Source of the DNA: Arcobacter sp.
Lineage (GTDB): Bacteria > Campylobacterota > Campylobacteria > Campylobacterales > Arcobacteraceae
Length of the DNA stretch: 64,000 nt
Assembly (NCBI GenBank): GCA_002869565.1
Contig: PKUJ01000006.1
Span: forward strand, 5,270-69,269
Direction of reading: 5' to 3'
Both the position numbers and the translations under genes were made by a program. The first letter of the stretch is position 1, and every line of letters begins with the position of its first letter. The notes under the pieces were generated by a model, which worked only from the letters and a program-made list of their open reading frames with translations, searched no databases and was not told the origin of the DNA. Shown in pieces: positions 33,302 to 43,288 of the stretch.

Positions 33302-34798
33302 ATGGCATACGCTAAACCAACTTTCAAACCTCAGTACGAAAACTTTATCGGTGGAGAATGGGTCGCTCCAACAAGTGGAGAATATTTTGATAATCTATCA
33401 CCAGTAGATGGTGAAATTTTAACAAGAATTCCAAGATCAAATGAAGCAGATGTTGATGCAGCAGTAGCAGCAGCAATGACAGCTTTTGAATCTTTCAAAC
33501 ATACTTCTATAATAGAAAGAAGTACTATGTTAAATAAAGTTGCAGATGCAATTGAAGCTAACTTAGAACAATTAGCAGTAGCTGAAACTTTAGATAATGG
33601 TAAAGCAGTAAGAGAAACTTTAGCTGCTGATATTCCTTTAGTTGTTGATCATTTTAGATATTTTGCTTCAGTTATTAGAGCTGAAACAGGTACAGTTGCT
33701 GATTTAGATGAAACTACTGTATCTCAAGAAGTTTACGAGCCATTAGGTGTTGTAGCTCAAATTATCCCTTGGAATTTCCCATTATTAATGGCTGCATGGA
33801 AAATAGCTCCTGCTTTAGCTGCTGGTAACTGTGTAGTTTTAAAACCAGCAAGTGCTACTCCAATGGCAATTTTAATTTTAATGGAAATCATCCAAGATGT
33901 TCTTCCAAAAGGTATTGTTAATATTATTAACGGTGCAGGTGGAAAAATTGGTAAACATTTATCAACTCATCCAGATGTTAAAAAAGTTGGATTTACAGGT
34001 GAAACTACAACTGGTCAGTTAATTATGCAATATGCAACTGAAAATATTATTCCTTCTACATTAGAACTTGGTGGAAAATCACCAAATATTTTCATGGAAT
34101 CAATCATGGATGCTGATGATGAGTTCTTTGATAAAGCAATTGAAGGTCTTGTACTATTTGCATTTAACTCAGGAGAAGTTTGTACTTGTCCATCAAGAGC
34201 ATTAATTCAAGAATCAATTTATGAGCCATTTATGGCAAGAGTTTTAGAGAGAGTTAAAGCTATTAAATTAGGAGATCCATTAGATCCAACTTGTATGATG
34301 GGAGCTCAATGTTCAACTTCTCAAAAAGAGAAAATTATGGAATACATCAAAATTGGTAAAGAAGAAGGTGCTGAGTGTTTAATTGGTGGAGATGAATACG
34401 TAAGTGAAACTCATCCAAATGGTAACTACATCCAACCAACACTATTTAAAGGTCACAACAAAATGAGAATCTTCCAAGAAGAAATTTTTGGACCAGTACT
34501 TGCTGTTACAACTTTTAAAGATGAAGAAGAAGCTTTAGCAATCGCTAACGATACAATTTATGGATTAGGTTCAGGTATTTGGTCAAGAGATGCACACCAA
34601 TTACATAAATTTGCAAGAGGAATTGAAGCAGGTAGAGTATGGGTTAACTGTTACCATATGTACCCATCTCATGCATCATTCGGTGGATATAAAAAATCAG
34701 GTATCGGTAGAGAAACTCACATGATGATGCTAAACTCTTATAGACATACAAAAAATATCTTAACTTCTTACTCTAAAAATGCACTAGGTTTTTACTAG
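33302..34798 (+). CDS. NAD-dependent aldehyde dehydrogenase (ExaC/AldB-like)
   Basis: 498 residues from ATG 33302 with AAAGGAAAAA upstream; the track's start at 33257 would lie too close to the promoter. Catalytic features are intact: LELGGKSPN with the general base Glu, nucleophile Cys in NSGEVCTCPSR, and the NAD-binding IPWNFPLLMAAWK and GFTGET. Cytosolic oxidation of the aldehyde produced by the periplasmic PQQ enzyme is the natural role, supported by the shared operator. A DUF779 gene, the usual companion of this subfamily, follows. Confidence 0.9.
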   Translation: MAYAKPTFKPQYENFIGGEWVAPTSGEYFDNLSPVDGEILTRIPRSNEADVDAAVAAAMTAFESFKHTSIIERSTMLNKVADAIEANLEQLAVAETLDNGKAVRETLAADIPLVVDHFRYFASVIRAETGTVADLDETTVSQEVYEPLGVVAQIIPWNFPLLMAAWKIAPALAAGNCVVLKPASATPMAILILMEIIQDVLPKGIVNIINGAGGKIGKHLSTHPDVKKVGFTGETTTGQLIMQYATENIIPSTLELGGKSPNIFMESIMDADDEFFDKAIEGLVLFAFNSGEVCTCPSRALIQESIYEPFMARVLERVKAIKLGDPLDPTCMMGAQCSTSQKEKIMEYIKIGKEEGAECLIGGDEYVSETHPNGNYIQPTLFKGHNKMRIFQEEIFGPVLAVTTFKDEEEALAIANDTIYGLGSGIWSRDAHQLHKFARGIEAGRVWVNCYHMYPSHASFGGYKKSGIGRETHMMMLNSYRHTKNILTSYSKNALGFY

Positions 34799-34824
34799 GC
34801 CTTTAGTTTAAACAAAAATATTTT

Positions 34825-34860
34825 AAAATGCATAGAAGTATTTCTTCTATGCATTTTTTT
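34825..34860 (+). terminator. Terminator after the aldehyde dehydrogenase gene
   Basis: AAAATGCATAGAAG / CTTCTATGCATTTT stem with loop TATTT and a run of T. It is strong and complete. Confidence 0.88.
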
Positions 34861-34893
34861 TGATGTAAAAATGAAATTTAGATAAATTTGGTC

Positions 34894-34918
34894 CCTTATA
34901 AATGGGACATTTATAAGG
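34894..34918 (+). promoter_or_regulatory. Inverted repeat covering the DUF779 ribosome-binding site
   Basis: CCTTATAAAT, loop GGGAC, ATTTATAAGG. The right arm contains the AAGGA Shine-Dalgarno. An overlapping alternative stem GTCCC/GGGAC (34891-34908) cannot form at the same time. Confidence 0.5.
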
Positions 34919-34925
34919 ATAATTT

Positions 34926-35297
34926 ATGGCAACTGAAAGATTAGCTGTAACTCCTGCAGCAGCAGAAGTTATAGAAAAATTAAAAGAAGAAAATGGTGAA
35001 TTAGTATTTAACCAAAGTGGTGGTTGTTGTGATGGAACTGCTCCTATGTGTTATGCCAAAAGTGATTTTTATGTACCTTCTAGAAATATAAGGATGGGCG
35101 AAATTTGTGGTTGTGAATTTTTTATTGATAAAGACCAATTTGAATATTTTAAACATTCACATTTAACTATTGATGTAAAAGAAGAAAAAGCTGCTTTTGG
35201 AAACTCTTTTTCTCTTGAAATAGATTTAGGTTATCAGTTTATCTCAAAATCTAGAATTTTTACAGATGAAGAGTATAAGAATTTAGATGATGTTTAA
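34926..35297 (+). CDS. DUF779 family protein
   Basis: 123 residues. NQSGGCCDGTAPMCY, with its CC pair, and GEICGCEFFIDKDQFEYFKHS are the DUF779 hallmarks. Genes of this family almost always follow aldehyde dehydrogenases such as ExaC; a small Cys-rich cytosolic accessory role is assumed but not proven. It is separated from the dehydrogenase by a strong terminator, and its message may be folded over the start region. Its 3' end overlaps the opposing methyltransferase gene by four bases. Confidence 0.85.
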   Translation: MATERLAVTPAAAEVIEKLKEENGELVFNQSGGCCDGTAPMCYAKSDFYVPSRNIRMGEICGCEFFIDKDQFEYFKHSHLTIDVKEEKAAFGNSFSLEIDLGYQFISKSRIFTDEEYKNLDDV

Positions 35298-36319
35298 GAT
35301 GTTTTCTTTACATGTAACATTTTAAATCTATCTCCCATTCCTGTTGGTTCAAGTAGAGTCTTGATCTTTTGAGACTCTCTTAAATATGTATTTTCATCGC
35401 TATTAGCTTTTAAAATTTCAAGTAAATCAATAATTCCAAAATCCACAAGCGCTAACATTTGAGTTTTAAAAGTTATATCTTCTATTTTATAAGTTTTAAA
35501 ACAATCTACAATATGATTGAAATAGACATCATAAGTAATATCTGCTTTTGTAAAATATTCTTTTAAATCTACAGCTTCCTCAAATATGGGAAAGACCTCA
35601 TGTTTTGTATAAATCCTAGTTGAAAAGTCATTTCTTGGAACTCTATCTCCATAATCGAAAGTTATAAATTCAAATTTCTTAATATTTGTACAAATATTTT
35701 CTATAAAATCTTCATATCCAATACCAACTTCACCTTTTGTAATTTTATATTTTTTACAATGTTCAATCAATTTTTTGTCATTACAATCTTCAAATTTTAT
35801 TTTATGGTCTTTTACATAAGCCATTTGGAATATATTATCATTTGTTGTATATACTAATTCACAAGCAAAAGCATCAAAAATTTCATTTGCAATTATAAAA
35901 GCGTGGGGCAATTTTACTTCAGAAATATCATTGTAATGTTTTATTTTAACTGCATCTGCAAAACATTCTTGTAAATATTTTGTTTGTTTCTCTTGTAAGT
36001 TTTCAAATCTTTCAACAATTGCAAAATTTAGTGTATCAAGCAGTTTTGGATTTAGGGTATATATAAATTGAATAATATCAGCAAGTAAATACCCATGATG
36101 TGCTCCAACTTCAACAATAGTCGTGTCTTTTGGAAGATTTCCTTCCTTGATAGAATCAACAACTCTTTTTCCAATACTACCTCCAAAAAAAGAAGAGGTT
36201 GATACAGAAGTATAAAAATCACCTTCTTTTCCTATCTCTTTATATTTTGAATAGTATCCATCTTTACTATATAACCATGCATTGAAATAATCACTAAATT
36301 TTTGTTTTTTTGTATTCAT
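35294..36319 (-). CDS. MidA/NDUFAF7-like SAM-dependent methyltransferase
   Basis: 341 residues. YKEIGKEGDFYTSVS, VVDSIKEGNLP..TTIVEVGAHHGYLLADII (SAM motif I) and later ANEIFDAFA and FDYGDR mark the DUF185/MidA family of protein arginine methyltransferases. The mitochondrial relative methylates a complex I subunit; the bacterial target is unknown. It is a monocistronic gene convergent with DUF779. Cytosolic, with no signal peptide. Confidence 0.8.
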   Translation of the reverse strand: MNTKKQKFSDYFNAWLYSKDGYYSKYKEIGKEGDFYTSVSTSSFFGGSIGKRVVDSIKEGNLPKDTTIVEVGAHHGYLLADIIQFIYTLNPKLLDTLNFAIVERFENLQEKQTKYLQECFADAVKIKHYNDISEVKLPHAFIIANEIFDAFACELVYTTNDNIFQMAYVKDHKIKFEDCNDKKLIEHCKKYKITKGEVGIGYEDFIENICTNIKKFEFITFDYGDRVPRNDFSTRIYTKHEVFPIFEEAVDLKEYFTKADITYDVYFNHIVDCFKTYKIEDITFKTQMLALVDFGIIDLLEILKANSDENTYLRESQKIKTLLEPTGMGDRFKMLHVKKTS

Positions 36320-36361
36320 TTTGAAAGTTTATCTAAAAAAAGATTATGAAGTTAAATATAT

Positions 36362-36397
36362 AAATAAAAATGTAAAGAGGAGTTTCCTCCTCTTTAC
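36362..36397 (-). terminator. Terminator of the OmpA-like gene
   Basis: GTAAAGAGGAG / CTCCTCTTTAC, a perfect 11-bp stem with a four-base loop, followed on the - strand by ATTTTTATTT. Confidence 0.85.
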
Positions 36398-36400
36398 AGA

Positions 36401-37147
36401 CTATTGTACACAGGCATCTACAATAGCATTTTGATCAGCATATAAATAGATTTCAACTCTTCTATTTAAAGCCATGTTCGTAGGGTTATCATTGGGTGCT
36501 ACTGGTTTATTGAAAGAACATCCTTTTGAGAATATTTGATTTTTAATACCAGAATTGTAAATTGTATTACCTACATTGGTTGCTCTTTGTTCAGATAGTT
36601 TTTGATTGTATTCATATGAACCTCTACTATCAGTATATCCAACAACTTGAACTACTGTATTTGGATAACTTTTTAAAACATCTGAAATTTTAGCAATCTT
36701 TCTTGAAGCCTCTTGTGTTGGAGTAGCAGAATTAGTTTCAAAAACCATACTGTCTCTTAACATAATTTTTACGAATTTATCAGTATTTGAAACAATTAAA
36801 TCATTGCTTGGATTTGAAGCTGCATTAGGGTTATTATTAACATTTGTATCTAATGTATCAGCAACTTCTTTTGCCTGTTGATCCATTGAATAACCAATTC
36901 CACCACCGATAGCTGCACCAACAGCACCACCAATTAAAACTCTTTTTCCTTTATTACTCCCTTTTGTTGTTCCACCTATAACGGCACCTAGTATTCCACC
37001 AATAAGCGCACCTGTTTGAGTTTTTGTCATTCCTGTATTGTTTGTTGTATTAGGTTGAGGAGAATTTCCTTGATTTGTACATCCAACTAACATCGCAAGG
37101 ATTATTGAACTTATTGCAAATTGTTTAAAAAATATTATCTTTTTCAT
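36401..37147 (-). CDS. OmpA-like lipoprotein with glycine zipper
   Basis: 248 residues. Lipobox SIILAMLVGC places the lipid-modified Cys near residue 23. A low-complexity Asn/Thr stretch, a glycine-zipper segment (GALIGGILGAVIGGTTKG ... GAAIGGGIGY, ~50-85) and a C-terminal OmpA peptidoglycan-binding domain (VVGYTDSRGSYEYNQKLSE, RRVEIYL) follow. This is the YiaD/YfiB-type outer-membrane lipoprotein that ties the membrane to the wall. A solitary gene with its own terminator. Confidence 0.87.
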   Translation of the reverse strand: MKKIIFFKQFAISSIILAMLVGCTNQGNSPQPNTTNNTGMTKTQTGALIGGILGAVIGGTTKGSNKGKRVLIGGAVGAAIGGGIGYSMDQQAKEVADTLDTNVNNNPNAASNPSNDLIVSNTDKFVKIMLRDSMVFETNSATPTQEASRKIAKISDVLKSYPNTVVQVVGYTDSRGSYEYNQKLSEQRATNVGNTIYNSGIKNQIFSKGCSFNKPVAPNDNPTNMALNRRVEIYLYADQNAIVDACVQ

Positions 37148-37287
37148 ATATCTATTCCTTTTTTTTATGTAGTATATTATAACACTTATTGGTGAATTAA
37201 TTGTGAAATTTATTAACTACTTTTTGTAACTAGAATGTAAATCATTTTAGATATAATAACAAATAATAAAAATAATAAGGAGAGCCC

Positions 37288-38742
37288 ATGGATAAAAGAA
37301 CAAAAATTTTAGCAACATTAGGACCAGCAAGTAATAGTGTAGAGATGATAGAAGGGCTTATTAAAGCTGGTGCAAATATGTTTAGACTTAATTTTTCACA
37401 TGGTACGCATGAGTATCATTCAGATACATTAAAAAATATTAGAACGGCTATGGATAATCTGAATGTAACAATTGCAGTTTTGCAAGATATTTCAGGTCCA
37501 AAAGTTAGAATTGGTGAAGTAAAAGAACCTTTTGAACTTTTTAGAGGAGACCAAATTACATTTTTAAAAAATGAAATTATTGGATATAAAGAGGGTGATA
37601 AAAGATATGTTGTTTCAACAAATTATCCTGAATTACTTGATAAAGTAAAAGAAGGTGAATATATTTATCTTTATGATGGAACAATTAGAGCAAAAGTTAT
37701 TGAAACTGGAGATGAGGTTAAAGCCCTTATTGAAAATCACGGTGTATTATCATCTAAAAAAGGAATAAATTTCCCAAATACAGTAATTGATATTGATGTA
37801 ATTACAAAAAAAGATGAAAGAGATATTGCTTGGGGTGTTAAACATAAAGTCGATTATTTTGCAATTTCTTTTGTACAAAATAAAAAAGATATGGAACATG
37901 CAAGAGAACTTTTAGGTGATTATAAAGGTAAACTAATTGCAAAAATTGAAAAATTTGATGCGGTTGAAAATATAGATGAAATTATGGAAGCTAGTGATGG
38001 TATTATGGTAGCTAGAGGTGATCTTGGAATAGAAGTTCCTTATTATGAAGTTCCAACAATTCAAAAAAGACTTATTAAAAAAGCAAATGAAGCTTGTAAG
38101 CCAGTTATTACAGCAACTCAGATGCTTTTATCAATGACTGAAAATGAAAGAGCAACTAGAGCAGAAATTTCAGATGTGGCAAATGCAGTTTTAGATGGGA
38201 CTGATGTTGTTATGTTAAGTGAAGAGAGTGCAGTTGGGATTGACCCAATTAATGTAGTTAATACTATGAGTAATATTATTGCAAAAACTGAAGAAATTTA
38301 TCCTTTTGATAAGCATGAAAAATTATCTTACCACGATGAATTTGACGTTATTCAAGGTACTGCAACAAAACTTGCTGATGATTTAGGAGCAAAAGGAATT
38401 ATTGCACTTACTAGTTCAGGTCTATCTGCTATGAAAATATCAAGATATAGACCAAAAACACCAATATATATTTTTACTCACTCAAGAAGAGTTTTAAATC
38501 CTCTTTGTGCAAACTGGGGTGTTGTTGCCGTTTCTAAAATAAAAGAAGCGGGTGCATCAAAAATGATACAAACAATGTTAAAAAGCTTAGATGACAGAGG
38601 ATATTTAGATAGAAATGGAACTTATGTTGCCACTATTGGTTATCCTGTAGGTATGCCAGGAAGTACAAATACTATTAAAATTTTAACTCCAGCTGAGATG
38701 GATTATTATTTAAATTTACCTTCAAAAAAGAAAGTTGATTAA
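37288..38742 (+). CDS. pyk: Pyruvate kinase
   Basis: 484 residues. MDKRTKILATLGPASN, NMFRLNFSHGTHE, KIEKFDAVENIDEI, DGIMVARGDLGIEVP and TATQMLLSMTENERATRAE are all pyruvate kinase hallmarks. It converts phosphoenolpyruvate and ADP to pyruvate and ATP. The length and domain order (A/B barrel, C-terminal allosteric domain) are normal. ATG 37288 follows AAGGAGAG. A terminator follows at 38756. Confidence 0.95.
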   Translation: MDKRTKILATLGPASNSVEMIEGLIKAGANMFRLNFSHGTHEYHSDTLKNIRTAMDNLNVTIAVLQDISGPKVRIGEVKEPFELFRGDQITFLKNEIIGYKEGDKRYVVSTNYPELLDKVKEGEYIYLYDGTIRAKVIETGDEVKALIENHGVLSSKKGINFPNTVIDIDVITKKDERDIAWGVKHKVDYFAISFVQNKKDMEHARELLGDYKGKLIAKIEKFDAVENIDEIMEASDGIMVARGDLGIEVPYYEVPTIQKRLIKKANEACKPVITATQMLLSMTENERATRAEISDVANAVLDGTDVVMLSEESAVGIDPINVVNTMSNIIAKTEEIYPFDKHEKLSYHDEFDVIQGTATKLADDLGAKGIIALTSSGLSAMKISRYRPKTPIYIFTHSRRVLNPLCANWGVVAVSKIKEAGASKMIQTMLKSLDDRGYLDRNGTYVATIGYPVGMPGSTNTIKILTPAEMDYYLNLPSKKKVD

Positions 38743-38755
38743 TCAAAATATAGTG

Positions 38756-38787
38756 CAAAGTCTTTTTAAAAAGGCTTTGTATTTTTC
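38756..38787 (+). terminator. Terminator after pyk
   Basis: CAAAGTCTTTTT / AAAAAGGCTTTG (one G-U pair) followed by TATTTTTC. Confidence 0.75.
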
Positions 38788-38795
38788 TAAAAAAT

Positions 38796-40763
38796 TTACG
38801 ATAAAGGGAGTTCTATTTTAAATAAAGCTCCTAGATATTCTTTGTCTTTATACTGAAAAGTATTATTTTTAACTTGTATATCTCCTTTTAAACTATTCTC
38901 AATAATATTTTTCGTCATATATAATCCTATTCCAGTTCCTTGAGCTTTGAATTTTGTTGTGAAGTATGGTTCAAAAATACGATCAATAATATCATTTTTT
39001 ATTCCACCCGCATTATCAAAAATTTCAATAATAAAAATATTTTCTTTTTTATATGTTTTTATAAAAATAAGTTTTGGATCATTTTTGTCAATTAAAGCAT
39101 CTTTTGCATTGTTCATTATATTTAAAATGACTTGAACAAGTTCATTTTCATAAGTATTGAGTTTTACATCTTCTATATCTATTATTAACTCAATATAATG
39201 ATTTTTTATATTTGCAGATATTAAACTCAAGACTTGATTTATTGTATTATTCAACTCAAATTCATTTTTAACTTTTTTTTGTGAATAAAAATTTCTAAAA
39301 TCATCAATTGTTTTAGATAATATTGAAGTACTTTTTACAATATTTTGTAAATCAGCATCTACTTGTTTGTCATCTATTAGATTCATCTCTTTCTGAACTC
39401 TAATTCCACTAGCTAGTGTACTGATTGCTGATAATGGTTGTCTCCATTGGTGAGCAATATTTCCAAGCATCTCTCCCATTGCTGCAAGTTTTGATTGTTG
39501 ATTTAATATGATATCTTTTTCTCTTATATCAGATACTTGTTCTTTAACTTTTTTTTCTAATTCATCATTTAAATTTTTCAGTCTTATGTTTGCTTCTTCT
39601 AATCTTTGAGAATAAAATTTAAAGAGTTTTTTTATTCTTTTAGATAAGAGTATTATCAATATGATGATAATAAAAGATACTAGAGCAGAAACTTTTATTA
39701 TAGTTTTAATATCATCTTCTAAAGTTATCTTTAATTCCATGCGTTTTTGTTTAATTTGTTGATTTAACTTATCCGTATAAAGTCCTGTTCCTATAACCCA
39801 ATCTAAAATAGGGATATATTTTATATAAGAGATTTTTTTTGAAGGATTAATATCTTTAAATAGTTCTTCTGATTGAGTATATTCGATAAATGCATTATTA
39901 GATTTTTTTGCTTTTGTGATAATATCTTCCACATTTTTTTTTATTTTTTTATCAAGTTTTTCAAGTGGAACATCTAATATTTTTTTATTTTTATGAACTA
40001 ATGCTGTTCCTTTTGAATTCATAATAAATATATAACTATTATCATTGTATTCTAAGGTATTTACAAAATTTAGATTTTCATTAACAATAGTTGTTCTCAA
40101 GTCTTCTAAATAAATAGCTGTTCCAATATATAGATTAAGTGGTTCAAATTTTTTGATGTATCCAATTTTTTTACTTTGGATATTGCTATTTGGTTTGTTC
40201 CAATACCATTCGTGATAACCTTCATTATCTTTATCTAAAACTTTCATAAAACTATCATATAAATTCATCCCTTTTTTATCTACAATGTGTCTGATATCTT
40301 TTCCTACTAAATTAGGATTTGCAGGCATAGAAATAGCTGTGCCACTTGAGATGTCTTGAATAAAAAAGTATCCTGTTTTATTATCAAAAAAACGAATATT
40401 TCTCATGCTTTCATCAATGACTTTATAAAGTTCATTTTTTGATAAGTGTTTATTATTTTGATAAATGTTTTCTAATATGGCATAACCTATAGTAATTTTA
40501 TCTTTTACTTCTTTTTTTGATTCTAGTAGTTGATTAATGTAATTATTGCTTAAAAGTAAAGATATATATTTTATCCGTTCTTCAATTTTTCCTTTTAGAT
40601 TACTTATATGATTTTTTTCAATATTTACTATTTCTAAATTATGTGCTTTATGTTTAGAAGAAATGAATATATTTGTTAGAATAAAGGAGGTGAGTATAAC
40701 TCCAATAATTGGAAGTAATATAATCCATTTGATAATTTTTGATTCAGCTACGAAATTTTTCAT
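38796..40763 (-). CDS. Sensor histidine kinase with tandem Cache domains
   Basis: 655 residues. A membrane helix at ~12-33, then two related extracytoplasmic Cache modules (NKTGYFFIQDISSG ... KKIGYIKKFEPLNLYIGTAIY and KISYIKYIPILDWVIGTGLY), a second helix at ~355-375, a coiled linker, the H-box NIAHQWRQPLSAIS and an HATPase domain (GTGIGLYMTK). The periplasmic part probably senses a small organic acid or amino acid. No response regulator gene is adjacent. The overall plan equals that of the kinase at 43289. Confidence 0.87.
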   Translation of the reverse strand: MKNFVAESKIIKWIILLPIIGVILTSFILTNIFISSKHKAHNLEIVNIEKNHISNLKGKIEERIKYISLLLSNNYINQLLESKKEVKDKITIGYAILENIYQNNKHLSKNELYKVIDESMRNIRFFDNKTGYFFIQDISSGTAISMPANPNLVGKDIRHIVDKKGMNLYDSFMKVLDKDNEGYHEWYWNKPNSNIQSKKIGYIKKFEPLNLYIGTAIYLEDLRTTIVNENLNFVNTLEYNDNSYIFIMNSKGTALVHKNKKILDVPLEKLDKKIKKNVEDIITKAKKSNNAFIEYTQSEELFKDINPSKKISYIKYIPILDWVIGTGLYTDKLNQQIKQKRMELKITLEDDIKTIIKVSALVSFIIIILIILLSKRIKKLFKFYSQRLEEANIRLKNLNDELEKKVKEQVSDIREKDIILNQQSKLAAMGEMLGNIAHQWRQPLSAISTLASGIRVQKEMNLIDDKQVDADLQNIVKSTSILSKTIDDFRNFYSQKKVKNEFELNNTINQVLSLISANIKNHYIELIIDIEDVKLNTYENELVQVILNIMNNAKDALIDKNDPKLIFIKTYKKENIFIIEIFDNAGGIKNDIIDRIFEPYFTTKFKAQGTGIGLYMTKNIIENSLKGDIQVKNNTFQYKDKEYLGALFKIELPLS

Positions 40764-40841
40764 AATAGATTAGCTTATCATAGTTTCTGAAAATTTAGGA
40801 TAGTGATATTAATTAATTTAGTTAGTTAAATTATTATTTAA

Positions 40842-42020
40842 CTAACTGATTTTAGAGTATAAATCTAAAAGTTCTATTTGTTCTTCTAAATCAAAAATTT
40901 TAAGTTCTATAGATTTTATTTTTTGAGAATTTAAAAGAGTATCTATATCACTTTGTGTTTTTAATTCTGCTTCTTTTTCTTCTGTAATAATAGTTAATAA
41001 TGAATTGTAAAGTTCATAATCATCTTTTGCAATTTTCTTTTTTTTATTAATCATTTCTACTTTTGCCATTTTTGTTTTATAAAAATTTTCTTCTTCTAAA
41101 ATTTTATTTTTTAAATCAAGTTTTGCTTTTAAATAAGTGATTTTTTGTGTTTCAATATCATTAAAAGTTCTTACATCTAAAGGCATTGTCAGTGATAATC
41201 CATAACTATAGACATTTTCGTTATTAACTGAATCTTTTTCTACATCATGGTATTGAGTATGACTTCCATTTGCATTTAATGTAGGAAGATATTTTGCGAT
41301 TGTCATATCTGCAAGATAATCTTTTTGTTGTATATCTGCTTTTGCTTTTTCTAGTGTTACGTTATTTTTTAAAAAATTATCTTTATTTGTCATGCTTAGA
41401 ATTGGTAAGTCAAAACTTTCATATTCACCACTTGCAATATTTGAAAAATTATTGTTTAATTCTTTTTTATTATATTCTAATTCTACAATGCTATTTTTTA
41501 TTTTATTTGCATCCAAAATGGCATTGTCTAAATATGAAGTGTCTAAAAAGCCATTTAATACTTGTTCTTTTTTTCTTATAATATCAATATTTGCATTTTT
41601 TAAAAGGAGTTCATTTTTTTTTATACTTAAGTCTATTAGATGAAGATTAAAAAGCATTGTAGTTGCATTTTTTATCAATTCTTTCTTTTGAATTTCAATG
41701 TCTAATTTATTATATTTATAATTTGCATTTGCATATTTTATTGCACTAAAAATCCCCCCACTTTTAAAAATAGGTTGATTAATAGTTATTGCACTTTTTG
41801 TAGTATCGTCTTGATCTGTATAACTTTTAGTATAGGATAGATTAATTGGATTAATCCAATCTTTTTTTAACTTACTACTATTTTCTTCATTTTGTTTTTC
41901 ACTATAGTTAAAAAGATTCAATCTATCTTCTGAAAGAATTTTTTTATCTTCAGCCCCTAAAAATAAGGGGATAAAGAAAAGTGATATTAAAAAAAAATTA
42001 GCTGATTTTTGAAAGAGCAT
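40842..42020 (-). CDS. TolC-like outer-membrane efflux protein
   Basis: 392 residues with a signal peptide (MLFQKSANFFLISLFFIPLFLGA). Long alpha-helical repeats and KSAITINQPIFKSGGIFSAIKYA ... YGLSLTMPLDVRTFNDIE fit the OEP/TolC family, slightly short for it. It begins inside the end of argD (23-base overlap) and is thus translationally coupled to an arginine-biosynthesis gene, an odd pair. No inner-membrane pump or adaptor gene lies near. The + strand ORFs at 41294-41643 are shadows. Confidence 0.75.
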   Translation of the reverse strand: MLFQKSANFFLISLFFIPLFLGAEDKKILSEDRLNLFNYSEKQNEENSSKLKKDWINPINLSYTKSYTDQDDTTKSAITINQPIFKSGGIFSAIKYANANYKYNKLDIEIQKKELIKNATTMLFNLHLIDLSIKKNELLLKNANIDIIRKKEQVLNGFLDTSYLDNAILDANKIKNSIVELEYNKKELNNNFSNIASGEYESFDLPILSMTNKDNFLKNNVTLEKAKADIQQKDYLADMTIAKYLPTLNANGSHTQYHDVEKDSVNNENVYSYGLSLTMPLDVRTFNDIETQKITYLKAKLDLKNKILEEENFYKTKMAKVEMINKKKKIAKDDYELYNSLLTIITEEKEAELKTQSDIDTLLNSQKIKSIELKIFDLEEQIELLDLYSKIS

Positions 42021-43182
42021 TTTCTAACCTTTTGAATCCTTCATTAATTTCTTCTTTTGAAATTGTTAATGGAGGAAGAAATCTTATGGTATTTTTTCCT
42101 GCTTTTAGAACTAAAACACCTTCTTTAAATGCTGCGGGAATAATTTTTGAAAATGTATCTATATCTTTAACTCGAAGACCTTTCATAAGTCCTATTCCAA
42201 CTTTTTCAGTAAATAAATTTTTATTGTTTTCGAAGAGTTCAGTTAGTTTTTTTTCAAAATATATTATAGTTTCATCAAGCTTTCCACTATTTTTATAATC
42301 ATCTAAAATATCAAGCACTTTATTTGCTGCTGCTGTACTAAGATAATTCCCTCCAAAAGTTGAACCATGATCTCCTGGCTCAAATATATCTTTAATTGTT
42401 GTAAGTACTGCTCCAATTGGAACACCCCCACCCAATCCTTTAGCCATAGTAATAATATCAGGTTTGATTTCATAAAGATTAGAAGCCAAAAACTCTCCTG
42501 TTCTATATGCTCCAGTTTGAACTTCATCAATAATTAATAGAATTCCTTGTTCTTTTAAGAATTTTGCTAATTCTTGAATATCTTCTTTCTTAAATGGTTG
42601 AACACCACCTTCCCCTTGAACAATCTCAATCATAACTGCAACTGTTTCATTATCAATAGAGTTATAAATGTCATCAATTTTATTATCGTAAGAAAAACCT
42701 TCTGGATATGGTGCAAAGTTAGCAGAATGCATTGAACTTTGTCCAGTTGCTTTTACTGTGGTAATTGTTCTTCCATGAAATGAATGCTCTAATGTAATTA
42801 CTTTATATCTTTTGTTGTCAAATCTAGTTTCACCATATTTTCTTGCAATTTTAATAGCACCTTCATTTGCTTCTGCTCCACTATTTGCAAAGAATGTTGC
42901 AACATCCATTTCTGAAAGTTTTGCAATTTTTTCTCCAAGTTTAGCTTGAGGTTCAATTCCATAGAGGTTTGAAATATGAGTAATATTACTTACTTGTTTA
43001 TAAATAGCATCTGCTAAGTCTTTATTCCCATGACCTACAGATACCACTCCAATACCTGAGGTGAAATCTATATAATCTTTATCAGTTTCATCAAAAAGTG
43101 TGGCATTAATACCTTTTTTAAAATTAACATAATTTCTTGGATATGTGTGTAAAACGTACTGTTTGTCTAATTGTTCTAACAT
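41998..43182 (-). CDS. argD: Acetylornithine aminotransferase
   Basis: 394 residues. Class III aminotransferase with YIDFTSGIGVVSVGHG, FFANSGAEANEGAIKIARK, LIIDEVQTGAYRTG and the PLP-lysine motif ITMAKGLGGGVPIGA. It makes N-acetylornithine in arginine synthesis and may also act on succinyldiaminopimelate. Its 3' end overlaps the TolC-like gene. It is followed upstream by a 106-base gap to the second Cache kinase. Confidence 0.92.
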   Translation of the reverse strand: MLEQLDKQYVLHTYPRNYVNFKKGINATLFDETDKDYIDFTSGIGVVSVGHGNKDLADAIYKQVSNITHISNLYGIEPQAKLGEKIAKLSEMDVATFFANSGAEANEGAIKIARKYGETRFDNKRYKVITLEHSFHGRTITTVKATGQSSMHSANFAPYPEGFSYDNKIDDIYNSIDNETVAVMIEIVQGEGGVQPFKKEDIQELAKFLKEQGILLIIDEVQTGAYRTGEFLASNLYEIKPDIITMAKGLGGGVPIGAVLTTIKDIFEPGDHGSTFGGNYLSTAAANKVLDILDDYKNSGKLDETIIYFEKKLTELFENNKNLFTEKVGIGLMKGLRVKDIDTFSKIIPAAFKEGVLVLKAGKNTIRFLPPLTISKEEINEGFKRLENALSKIS

Positions 43183-43288
43183 ATAATTTTCCTATTTTTA
43201 ATTGTTGAAATTATAGCTTATTTTCTTAAACAAAATATTAATAGCTTTGAGAATTAAAATGGGTAAAGAATATATAAAATATTAATAA

